A DNA stretch of 64,000 bases from Tritrichomonas foetus (lineage: Eukaryota; Parabasalia; Tritrichomonadida; Tritrichomonadidae), in assembly GCA_001839685.1 (NCBI GenBank), contig MLAK01000057.1:69039-133038 (forward strand), written 5' to 3'. The notes beneath the pieces are model-generated. The model was given only the letters and a program-made list of their open reading frames with translations. It did not search any database and was not told the origin of the DNA. This document shows, piece by piece, positions 9,425-18,141 of this stretch. Position 1 is the stretch's first letter, and each line of letters starts with the position of its first letter. A program made the translations under genes and the position numbers.

Positions 9425-12139
9425 ATGTGGGTTTACAATGGTCCTGAACCCACGAAAAAAGATGATTTCTTGCTCAACATAAATAAAGAACCAATTAAAT
9501 GTAGTAAAACAGTTTGTACTGAACTTAGTCAGAAAATTAAAGAAAAATCAACAAATGATAAATATTCAATTGAATTAAAATGTACAAATTTTGATCCACT
9601 TATTGTTCAAAAGCTTTTTACAGCACAATTGATTCAAATATCAGAAACCAATGTCGAATTTTTCATTGAGCTTTGTAAAAAATTAAAAATTGATTCTTTA
9701 AAAAACCATATCAATAATGTTATTTTAAAAAGTTTAGCATCTCTTGAAAAAGTATTGTATGCAGATCATTCTGAAATGTCTATTGAAAAAATTCTTGCTA
9801 ATCTTTATGATTTAAAGTTTATTAGCTATAAAACAATTTGTCATTCATTTTTGCACTGCTGCTTTTCAAGATCTGACAAAATCGATGAACTTTTGGATAT
9901 TTTAGTACAATTTGATAAACTTCTTCAAATTCGAGATCAGCCAGGTATTCTTAATCATTTTCATGATGTTATTATTAGTTCTTTAAAAATTGTTGATGGA
10001 GATTTTTTATTTACAAGTGAATTATTTTTTATTGTTCGAAAGTTAGTGAATCAACAAATTATAAAACTTTCAGAATTGGTAATTTTTGACCTTCCACCAT
10101 TATTTGATGATCTTTTTGGTTTAATTGAAGAAAATGAAGATAAAATTAATAAATTTAAAATAGATGCTGATAAAGGGATCGGAATTGATGAAATTGCAGT
10201 TTCTATTCGAAATGATGATTTGATTACTTTTATAGAACTTTTTAAGAATTATAAAAAGGATTCTTCAGAATTTATTATTAAAAAAGATGTATTTGAGAGA
10301 TCTACTCTTGTTAATACTGGTGTATGTAACTTTATTGAATATGCTGCATTCTTTGGAAGTGTAAAAATTTTTAAATTTTTGTTCAAAACAAATGAAGAGA
10401 AACCAGAATTACTTCCTATTTTTGCAGTGGCTGGTGGGAATATTGAAATAATAGAAATAGTATGGGATTATTCTGAAAACCAATCTGATTCACTAAAATT
10501 GAGCTTTGATGGAGCCTTAAATTTTGCAATAGAATATCACAGGCTTCATATTTTCAAATATCTTCGAGAAAAAATGGCAGTAGAAGTAAATGAAAGTGAA
10601 TTGCTTTCCGAATGTATTGAATTTTGTAATTTTTCACAATTTCATTATTTAATTTTGAATCCTGCAATAGAAATACCATCAACTATTGTTGCAGAAATTG
10701 CTAAAAGTGATATTATTGAACTAATAAAGTGGATTGTAGATTCATATCCAGAAAAATATGAAGAATTTATTAATTCTGAATTTGAAGAAACAACTCCAAT
10801 TCAATTTGCATGCAAGAATGGATCGATTGAAATGGTTAACTTTTTATTAAAATGTGAACATTGTAATGTTAATAAAAAGACGATAACTACAACTTTGAAT
10901 GCTGCTGTTGATTCTGGTGATCCACAAATTCTGAATGCTATTTTAGAGAAAGGAGTTGAAAATATCAATGATCGTGATGAATATGGATTTTCGGCACTTC
11001 ATCAAGCAGTAATGAAAAATGACATTGAAATAGTACAATNGTTATTAACACAAAAAATGATTGATAATAATCTAAGAACAAAGAAAGAAAAAATGACGGC
11101 CCTTCATATTGCTTGCCAAAATGGATTTATCGAAATAGTTCAACATTTATTAGGATCTTATAATGTTAATATTAACACTTTCTCTGTGAATGGAATGACA
11201 CCTCTTCATTCATCAATTGAAAATAACTTTCCAGAAATCGTTAAGATGTTAATGAATAATTTATTTATAAATATAAATACTGTCAATGATGTTGGTGATG
11301 CTCCAATTCACACAGCTTGTAAAGTTCAAAACATTGATATCATTCGAATGCTTGTTGAAAATGATGTCGAAATCAATGTTTTAAATGCTGAGACAATGGC
11401 TCCAATTCATATAGCATGCCATCTAAGCAATACCAATGTTTTCAGAGAATTAATAAAGAGTAAAATGATTGAAATTAATTCGAAAGGGGCTGGCTGGACA
11501 CCTCTTCATATTTGTTGTAAAAATGGAAATGTAGATATTATTAAAGAATTGCTGGAATTCAATAACCTAAATTTAAATCCCACTGGTGGAAATGATATTG
11601 ATGGTCAATTACCTATTCATATAACCGCTATTTATGATCAAACAGAAGCTGCTAAATGTATTTTAGCTGCAGGATCTTTGTCAACAAATCTCAGTAGCTT
11701 ATCTAGTGGAACTATCAATAATGCAGCCAAAAATATTAATGCAAAAAAAGAACAGCCAAAAAAAGAAAAGAAAATTAACATTAATCAAAGGAATAAAGAA
11801 GGATTATGTCCGATTCATATCGCTATTAAACATAAAAATATTGAGTTAATTCGTGCAATGTTAACAAGAAACGATATTAACTTAAACATGAAAACAGACG
11901 AAGGTGATACTTCATTTCATCTTGCTTTTAAAGAAGCAACAATGGAAATTGTAGAATTACTTTTATCAATTGTTGGAATTAACATAAATGAAACAGATAG
12001 AAACGCAATGACTATATTACATCTAGCATGCCAGTCTAATGAAAATAATCTTGTTAAAAAATTATTAAAATCAAAAGATATTGAGATTAATTGCAAAAAC
12101 AAAATTTTTGGTTCTTTTTTATTGTGTTTTTTTACTTAA
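9425..12139 (+). CDS. BTB-like/ankyrin-repeat protein, main fragment (frame-broken)
   Basis: From the ATG this frame encodes 904 residues. Residues 1-95 resemble a degenerate BTB/POZ fold (FLLNINKEPIKCSK, then L..FTAQLIQISETNVEFFIELC). A helical linker to about 430 follows, the N-terminal arrangement common in trichomonad ankyrin giants. From about 450 there are at least ten ankyrin repeats with readable T-P/A-L-H-x-A-C cores (for example KMTALHIACQNGFIEIVQHL). The frame ends at a TAA at 12137-12139 after an atypical FGSFLLCFFT tail. Ankyrin repeats resume at once in another frame at 12150, so the natural protein continues. One undetermined base lies at 11040. Role: protein-protein scaffold; partner unknown. 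Confidence 0.8.
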   Translation: MWVYNGPEPTKKDDFLLNINKEPIKCSKTVCTELSQKIKEKSTNDKYSIELKCTNFDPLIVQKLFTAQLIQISETNVEFFIELCKKLKIDSLKNHINNVILKSLASLEKVLYADHSEMSIEKILANLYDLKFISYKTICHSFLHCCFSRSDKIDELLDILVQFDKLLQIRDQPGILNHFHDVIISSLKIVDGDFLFTSELFFIVRKLVNQQIIKLSELVIFDLPPLFDDLFGLIEENEDKINKFKIDADKGIGIDEIAVSIRNDDLITFIELFKNYKKDSSEFIIKKDVFERSTLVNTGVCNFIEYAAFFGSVKIFKFLFKTNEEKPELLPIFAVAGGNIEIIEIVWDYSENQSDSLKLSFDGALNFAIEYHRLHIFKYLREKMAVEVNESELLSECIEFCNFSQFHYLILNPAIEIPSTIVAEIAKSDIIELIKWIVDSYPEKYEEFINSEFEETTPIQFACKNGSIEMVNFLLKCEHCNVNKKTITTTLNAAVDSGDPQILNAILEKGVENINDRDEYGFSALHQAVMKNDIEIVQXLLTQKMIDNNLRTKKEKMTALHIACQNGFIEIVQHLLGSYNVNINTFSVNGMTPLHSSIENNFPEIVKMLMNNLFININTVNDVGDAPIHTACKVQNIDIIRMLVENDVEINVLNAETMAPIHIACHLSNTNVFRELIKSKMIEINSKGAGWTPLHICCKNGNVDIIKELLEFNNLNLNPTGGNDIDGQLPIHITAIYDQTEAAKCILAAGSLSTNLSSLSSGTINNAAKNINAKKEQPKKEKKININQRNKEGLCPIHIAIKHKNIELIRAMLTRNDINLNMKTDEGDTSFHLAFKEATMEIVELLLSIVGININETDRNAMTILHLACQSNENNLVKKLLKSKDIEINCKNKIFGSFLLCFFT

Positions 12140-12149
12140 AATTTATAAA

Positions 12150-12646
12150 ATGACTCCATTACATTTTGTTTGTCAGAATAAAAATGTTGAAATTGCGAAA
12201 TTACTACTCTTGCAACCAACAATAGAAATTAATCCACGCGCTGAATATGATTTAACTCCTCTTCATATTCTCGCTGAAAATGGATGTCAAGAAATATTAG
12301 AACTTTTTCTCTCTTGTTCAAAAAAAGGTGCTCTTGAAATTGACGCTCAAGCAAGTGAAGGACTTAAGCCACTTCACATAGCATGTTTTGAAGGACATTT
12401 TAGTTTTGTTAAATTGTTGGTTGAAACAGGACGATGCAAAATAAACTCACAAAATTATATGGGTGATACAGCACTTCATTTTGCTTGCAAAAATGATCAT
12501 GAGAAAATTGTAGAATTTTTAATAAATCAAAAAGATATTGATATTCATATTAAAAACAATGAGGACGTTTTGTAGGCATTTTTAGAGAACCAATTAGTTG
12601 TACATCAAACCAAACTATTAAATCTTTATTGGAAAACAAAAAATGA
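12150..12646 (+). pseudogene. Continuation of the ankyrin gene in shifted frames
   Basis: From the ATG at 12150 a second frame encodes about 140 residues with four more ankyrin repeats (KMTPLHFVCQNKNVEIAKLL, DLTPLHILAENG, GLKPLHIACFEGH, GDTALHFACKNDH). It stops at 12573-12575 in mid-repeat after IHIKNNEDVL. From 12566 the original frame of the upstream fragment is open again for 26 codons (RFVGIFREPISC...LLENKK) to a TGA at 12644-12646. The pieces therefore look like one gene with two shifts that cancel. The first junction, 12104-12146, is a T-rich 43-bp segment unlike ankyrin coding sequence. Either assembly indels or real decay would explain this; an independent gene starting at 12150 is unlikely. 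Confidence 0.65.
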
Positions 12647-12847
12647 ATGATAGAAATAAAGAATTGTTTGTATTCTAAAACCTTAGTTTTATACTAACTT
12701 TATAGTTCTTGCTTTTTATTCGTAAATCTTATTCAATCCAATACTATTTTCGGTGAAAAGATTTTACAATCTCTGAGATTGTCGTAGGATTCATTCGGGT
12801 ACCACTTTTTCAAAAGCAATAAAATTTCGGTGATATCATTATTATTG

Positions 12848-14653
12848 ATGTTTTTATCAAACAATTGTCCTATCAAGCAATTACTAAAAATTACAGCAAA
12901 TACAACATGTGCAGATTGTTATGGACCAAATCCAACTTGTGTTGATCTGACTCATGGAATATTTATTTGTGCGAATTGTGGGCTTATTCATAGAGAAATG
13001 CAAAATCAAATTAAAGATGTTAAAGTTGCAACCTTTTCACATGAAGAAATTGAGATGTTAAAACAGCAAAATAATGAAGAATTCAATAAAATATGGATGG
13101 AAAGATGGAATCCATATGAATGGATGCCACCTCCTAATGTAGATGAATACACTAGAAGATCTTTTATCAATGCGAAATATAAAGAAAAGAGATGGAAAGC
13201 TCCTGAGCATTATTATCCAATAACAGATAATATGAATACTGCTTACAATCCTTATGATCCGATTAATTATGCAGATCTTGACTTTTCATCAGTAGATAGT
13301 GCTTTAGCAAGTAGTGCAAAAATTGTTGCATCAAAAGTTCCCAACATAAGTTGTTTTTTAAATCCAATAGCAAGAAAACATGAAAAAAGACAAAATGATA
13401 AAAAAGAAATTACTGATAAAGAAATTGAAACACTTCGAAAAAATAACTTCGATTTAACAAGCGAAAGCCATGAGAAAGATTCTATAATTGATGCTTTGAC
13501 AGAGGAAAATTTGACATTAAATCATAAAATTGAACAAATGACAACAACGATAAATGAATTAAATTCAATAACTCAGGAAAAACGATTCATTCCTTCAAAT
13601 CATAACAAAATAATCGAAAGTAAAAATTCAGAAAGTTCGATTTTTGAGAAAGAAGGAGAAGATAATTTATCAACTTTAAACTTAATTCAGGATTTGCAAT
13701 TACATAAACTTATTATCAAAAAACTTATTAACAAACGAATTTCACAAAAAAGTAATTTGAATCATGAACAAAAAGCATATATTGATCAAAGTGAGATTAA
13801 TGAATATAATACTATTGCAAATCTTGGAAGAGGAGATAATGCTGAAGTTCGTAAAGTAAAATTAAACCAAAATGTTAATGATGATAGTGTAAAGGATATT
13901 TTTGCTTTAAAAATTCTTCATTCAACCGAATTTACCGAAATGAAAAATTTTTTAAGAGAGAGTGAAGTTATGTTTTCTTTACGACATCCATGCATTGTGA
14001 ATATTTTTGGATTTTGTTATGGTGATGAAGCTAATCCTCCTTCAATAATTATGGAATTTATGCCAAAAACTCTTTCAAAACAAATCAAAATATTATCAAA
14101 TACAGAAAAGATTATGATTTTTACTGAAGTTTTACATGCGTTGAAATACATTCAGGAAGAAAGAGGAATGATTCACCGCGATATTAAACCAGAAAATATT
14201 CTTCTTACAAAAAATAATCATGCTAAAATTGGTGATTTTGGTTTAACAACAATTGAATCACTTGAAACATCATTAACTAAAGGAATCGGTACTTTGAATT
14301 ACATGGCTCCAGAACTTCTTGATGAAAATGAATATACAAATAAAGTTGATCAATATGCAATTGGAAAGTTGTTATATTTTATTTTGACTGATGGAACTCT
14401 TCCTCAATTTAAAATGTCAGATGCTGTGAATGGAAAAGATTTTCCAATTCCAGATTCGATTCCACCATTTGCCCAAGAAATCATTGTTGAATGTTGCTCA
14501 TTCAATCCAGAAGAAAGGCCAACATTTTCTATGATTTTAACTAAAATGAAAGATCAACAGTATTCATTGTTGAATGATGTGAATTCACTCGAGATAGATT
14601 TAAGATTGTCATACTTAGAGATAAAGAAAAACATTGTAAATTCTGAAATTTAG
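12848..14653 (+). CDS. ArfGAP domain fused to protein kinase
   Basis: From the ATG this is 601 residues. Residues 8-125 form an ArfGAP domain. The zinc finger is C21-x2-C24-x16-C41-x2-C44 and the arginine finger R49 follows four residues later, exactly the family spacing; ArfGAPs stimulate GTP hydrolysis by Arf GTPases on membranes. Residues 185-250 are probably coiled coil. A full kinase domain spans about 318-575: glycine loop from G327 (GRGDNA), K355 in ALKIL, HRDIKPEN at 443-450, DFG at 463-465 and MAPE ending at 489. All catalytic residues of both enzymes are present. The frame is continuous through both domains, so this is not an artefact of two joined genes. It starts about 200 bp after the ankyrin gene. 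Confidence 0.9.
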   Translation: MFLSNNCPIKQLLKITANTTCADCYGPNPTCVDLTHGIFICANCGLIHREMQNQIKDVKVATFSHEEIEMLKQQNNEEFNKIWMERWNPYEWMPPPNVDEYTRRSFINAKYKEKRWKAPEHYYPITDNMNTAYNPYDPINYADLDFSSVDSALASSAKIVASKVPNISCFLNPIARKHEKRQNDKKEITDKEIETLRKNNFDLTSESHEKDSIIDALTEENLTLNHKIEQMTTTINELNSITQEKRFIPSNHNKIIESKNSESSIFEKEGEDNLSTLNLIQDLQLHKLIIKKLINKRISQKSNLNHEQKAYIDQSEINEYNTIANLGRGDNAEVRKVKLNQNVNDDSVKDIFALKILHSTEFTEMKNFLRESEVMFSLRHPCIVNIFGFCYGDEANPPSIIMEFMPKTLSKQIKILSNTEKIMIFTEVLHALKYIQEERGMIHRDIKPENILLTKNNHAKIGDFGLTTIESLETSLTKGIGTLNYMAPELLDENEYTNKVDQYAIGKLLYFILTDGTLPQFKMSDAVNGKDFPIPDSIPPFAQEIIVECCSFNPEERPTFSMILTKMKDQQYSLLNDVNSLEIDLRLSYLEIKKNIVNSEI

Positions 14654-14770
14654 ATACAATCACTATATTTTAGGGAAAAAAAATCTACCAAAAATAACGA
14701 AATAAATATTTTATTACATAACAAAAATTTATTTTTTTCATTTAACGCAATCTGACTGATTACTAATAAT

Positions 14771-16459
14771 TTAGATCCTAGAAATCAGTCCATCCCACAC
14801 AGTTAATCTACTATTTACTGTATATGGAGAATATCCTCGTAACCATTCCAATTTTTCTTTTTCTATCATCACTTTAAAGAAATCTAACATTTCTATTCTT
14901 GATACATTATCAGCAGGAATATTATTTTTTACATGTGAATGATTGGCTTGTTTGTTTTTTTCTCTTATATTCTGTTTAAGTAATTCAATTTTCGCCGATC
15001 TCGCTTGTATTTTTTGTTGTAAATCATTATTATTCTGTAAAAGAGTGGTGATTTTTTGAAGATATTTTAATGACTGATCGATTTTAAATTTTTCGTTTGT
15101 AATTTCATCAAGTTTCCCATTTTGATAAGTTGGTTTTTCATCTGAAAAATCATCATTATAAAAATATTTATAATTTTCTCCATTATTACAGAAACTACTA
15201 TTTTCTTTGCTACTTAAAGATGTTTCTTTAGGCGTTCTAAGTGTTTCAAGTTCGATTTTCCTTAATAAAGTATCAAGTATTATCACATACTTTTCGGCAT
15301 TATTTTTTTCTTCCTTTCTTTCATGTTCATTTTTAGTTAATAGCTTCTTTTCTTGTAAAATGATTTCTTTTCTTATATTATTTTCAATCATTAAATGTTG
15401 TTTGATTTTCCTATATTCTTGCTCGATTTTAGCTTTTTCAAGAACATAATTATGCAGTAGTTTTTCATAATATAAAAGTTCTTTTTTAATCTTATTCTTT
15501 TTGGTTCTATTTTCATTGAGTTTATTCCAAAATATATTTTCCTTTTTGTTTCGTTTGGAAATTAATCTTTGGCTAGAATTTTTTGGTTTGTCAGCAAGAT
15601 TCACTATTTTTTCAGTTTCTTCCATTTTTTCAGATAAATCTTCTTCTAATTCTTGAATTCTATCTTTAGTTTTTCTCGTTTGATTATCTGTTTGATCAAT
15701 TTTTTGTATTAGCTGTTTGATATTAGATTCAATTTGGATAACATTATCAGGTATATTGGAAACTACCTTCATATCATTCAATCTATTTCTTATGAAGATA
15801 AAATCAAATTCATTTTTTGATGTTTTTTCTATTCTTTCTTCAGTAATCAAAGTTTGCTTTTCAAAACAGCTGTTTAGTTTCATTTTAAGATCAGAAAGAC
15901 GAAGCTCATGTTGAAGTATCCTGCTTTCAAATCCATTAATCGTTATTGAAATACTATCTATCAGTTTATTGATTTGAAGTGACCTTTTCCTCGCCATTTC
16001 TGATTGATAATCAATTTGCTCGCTTTTATTTATATCCTGCTGAAATAATTTTAATTGTTTATTCATACAAGAATCTTCTTTATCAAGTTTATTGACTCTT
16101 TCATTAAGTTTTTGAAATGATAATGTTAAAGTTTTGATTCTATTGACAATTTGATTTAATTCATTTTCTTTTCCTTTAAGTTTAATTTCTTCAACTTCGA
16201 TTTCATTGTCAATTTCCATCATTTTTCTTTGATGCTCTTCATTAAATTCATTTAATTTTTCAACAAACACTTTCTTATGTTTTTCAAGCTCATTTACATA
16301 AGAAAAAAGTTGATCCTTCCGATCGGTGAATTTTTGATTCATTAATTGTAAATTCTTTTTTTTACTATTTAGTTCGATCTCTCTGACAGATAGGCCATTG
16401 ATAGTCGATGCCAAATAGTCATCGTCGAAAAATGGCTTATCTTCAGTGAAAGAACTCAT
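14771..16459 (-). CDS. Long coiled-coil protein
   Basis: The 562-residue protein is almost entirely predicted heptad-rich alpha helix, from about residue 25 to 530, dense in Lys, Glu, Asn, Leu and Ile (for example RIKTLTLSFQKLNERVNKLD). No globular domain or catalytic motif is recognisable. The C-terminus (EKLEWLRGYSPYTVNSRLTV) is less charged and may be a conserved tail. Structural or cytoskeletal roles are typical of such proteins, but none can be assigned here. It shares a 111-bp divergent promoter with the Rab gene and converges with the ArfGAP-kinase gene 117 bp away. Confidence 0.7.
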   Translation of the reverse strand: MSSFTEDKPFFDDDYLASTINGLSVREIELNSKKKNLQLMNQKFTDRKDQLFSYVNELEKHKKVFVEKLNEFNEEHQRKMMEIDNEIEVEEIKLKGKENELNQIVNRIKTLTLSFQKLNERVNKLDKEDSCMNKQLKLFQQDINKSEQIDYQSEMARKRSLQINKLIDSISITINGFESRILQHELRLSDLKMKLNSCFEKQTLITEERIEKTSKNEFDFIFIRNRLNDMKVVSNIPDNVIQIESNIKQLIQKIDQTDNQTRKTKDRIQELEEDLSEKMEETEKIVNLADKPKNSSQRLISKRNKKENIFWNKLNENRTKKNKIKKELLYYEKLLHNYVLEKAKIEQEYRKIKQHLMIENNIRKEIILQEKKLLTKNEHERKEEKNNAEKYVIILDTLLRKIELETLRTPKETSLSSKENSSFCNNGENYKYFYNDDFSDEKPTYQNGKLDEITNEKFKIDQSLKYLQKITTLLQNNNDLQQKIQARSAKIELLKQNIREKNKQANHSHVKNNIPADNVSRIEMLDFFKVMIEKEKLEWLRGYSPYTVNSRLTVWDGLISRI

Positions 16460-16570
16460 TCAGTTTTCGAATACACTTTTAATCGTTTAAATAAAAAAAC
16501 GCGTATTTTTTTGGCGGTGTAAAGTGACAAAAATAAAATTTCAGTTGGCTTACGTTTAAAATTAAGGAAA
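16460..16570. promoter_or_regulatory. Short divergent promoter region
   Basis: Only 111 bp separate the divergent coiled-coil and Rab start codons, so both promoters must lie here or overlap the genes. On the minus strand an AAACGAT motif (16482-16488) sits 23 bp upstream of the coiled-coil ATG, resembling the ACGAT-type Myb recognition elements described in Trichomonas vaginalis. A small GC patch with ACGCGT lies nearby. Confidence 0.45.
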
Positions 16571-17170
16571 ATGATAATCGCAGATGATGTTTTAATGGCA
16601 AGAGCTGTTTTAATCGGAGATTCATCCGTCGGAAAAACTTGTTTAGTTAATCAGTTTATTCATAATGAATTCAATCCTCAAGAAGTCAGTACAATTGGCG
16701 CTTTATATGAAACATATTCCAGTACAGTCAATGGAAAACGAATTGAACTACAAATATGGGATACATCCGGACAGGAAAAGTTCAAGAGTCTTGGTCCAGT
16801 CTATTATAGGGATGCAGCAGCAGCAATTTTAGTATTTGATTTAACGTCACGAAACTCTTTTTTAAATTTAAGTAGTTGGTTAAATTTATTCAAAAATGTT
16901 ACAGGTGGGCAATCAATAATTGTTGTTGTTGGAAACAAGAAAGACCTTTCAGACTCGGTGAACGTTACTGAAAATGAAGCAAGGGAATGGGCAGCTTCTT
17001 TCGGATATAATTTCTTTGTTACTTCTGCTAAAAATGGTGAAGGTGTTAAAGAGGTGTTTGAATCATTAATGCACTCTTTAGTCGAGAAAGAAAATGATGT
17101 GAGGTCGAGAGTCTTTCAACAACTCCCTAAAAAACAATATGTTGAAACAAACAAAAGCTGTGGATGTTAA
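16571..17170 (+). CDS. Rab-family small GTPase
   Basis: The 199-residue protein has all G motifs: P-loop GDSSVGKT (16-23), the switch I threonine in STIGALYETY, WDTSGQEKF (63-71) with catalytic Q68, NKKD (122-125) and SAK (152-154). It ends in C-G-C, a double-cysteine geranylgeranylation signal, so it should act on endomembranes in vesicle traffic. Two residues deviate from the Rab norm: serine for glycine in the P-loop (GDSSVGKT rather than GDSGVGKT) and serine for alanine in WDTSGQE. Neither would abolish nucleotide binding. A second ATG at codon 9 (MARAVLIG) is a plausible alternative start. The exact Rab subfamily is not clear. Confidence 0.93.
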   Translation: MIIADDVLMARAVLIGDSSVGKTCLVNQFIHNEFNPQEVSTIGALYETYSSTVNGKRIELQIWDTSGQEKFKSLGPVYYRDAAAAILVFDLTSRNSFLNLSSWLNLFKNVTGGQSIIVVVGNKKDLSDSVNVTENEAREWAASFGYNFFVTSAKNGEGVKEVFESLMHSLVEKENDVRSRVFQQLPKKQYVETNKSCGC

Positions 17171-18141
17171 AAGAATGATCATTCTTTTTGCACTAAGACC
17201 AAAAATAGTTGATCTGTATGTATTATTTCAAATAAAAATCAATCGAACAAAAATCGCTATAATTATGTATATTTTCTTTTTTTGGTAATAAACACCATGT
17301 GTTGTTTTAGAAAAACAGAATAAAGTACTATTGGCTTTTCCTGATGATTTTAGTAAAAAGTGCAAATAGTTGAATTATGGAAGTTTTAAACTATTCCTAT
17401 CATTATTGCAGCTTTGGATAAGAAGAAATGTTAGGCTGAACAAAAAATTATGCATTGCAGATTTTACAGTGATCATGTTTCTATTTATACTGTCATGAAA
17501 ATATCAAATTTCGTAACATAATAAAGATTTGGATGAAAGAACACCAGAAAAAAGAGGTTTTAGTACAAAAGTTATCGAAAAAGATTCTTTTATTAACTTG
17601 TATACAGGCTTAAGATTTGCATTTGTTTGTTTCATTGATTATTCAATGCCATGGTATAATCAGTTTTTTGATGATACAAAATTTATCTCAATTCATTGTC
17701 TTCACTGCCGTGTGGTATTTCCACTTGCGAAAAATATCATGGAATGAGTTATCACGCATCTATTGCCTCATCATGATCTTTCTGTTGGTGATATGTTTAA
17801 GTTTAAAAAAAAATCAATATTTTTCGACAAATCATATTGATTGATGAAGTGTCATATCATTTAACTTCTACAATCTGTTGTCAAACCGACACATCGATTT
17901 ATTTACAAAGATCTTCTACTTCAATCGTTTTTGCGTGCATTGTTTAGTAAAAATATTCACCAATTCAACTGAAGGAGTAAAAATGTGTGGGAAAATAATT
18001 CATGAAATGTCATGTACTATAAACACTCGAAAACAATTATTGAAGATATATTATCGGTAATATATGAATAACTATTTAAGTTGACAATAAATATGATTCC
18101 AACAGTTCAATTTCAAATGAACACGAAAAAAAGATGCAAAA
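17171..18141. other. Intergenic with possible decayed gene
   Basis: This 971-bp region follows the Rab gene and precedes the convergent N/Q-rich gene. It has no intact gene but holds a run of consecutive plus-strand open stretches, listed separately. Confidence 0.5.
17529..18060 (+). pseudogene. Possible gene relic in broken frames
   Basis: Three consecutive plus-strand open stretches of 30-72 codons follow each other in different frames and none starts with a good ATG. The first reads as DSFINLYTGLRFAFVCFIDY and continues to a TGA at 17745-17747. The second contains LPHHDLSVGDMFKFKKKSIF. The third, to 18060, contains FNRFCVHCLVKIFTNS. Their residue composition looks like protein rather than translated noise, which suggests one decayed gene. 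I recognise no family. Stretches of this length also occur by chance in AT-rich DNA, so confidence is low. Confidence 0.25.

Noticed and set aside
12104..12146. T-rich segment in the ankyrin gene as a short intron
   Set aside because: It lacks a recognisable donor and any AG acceptor before the frame resumes.
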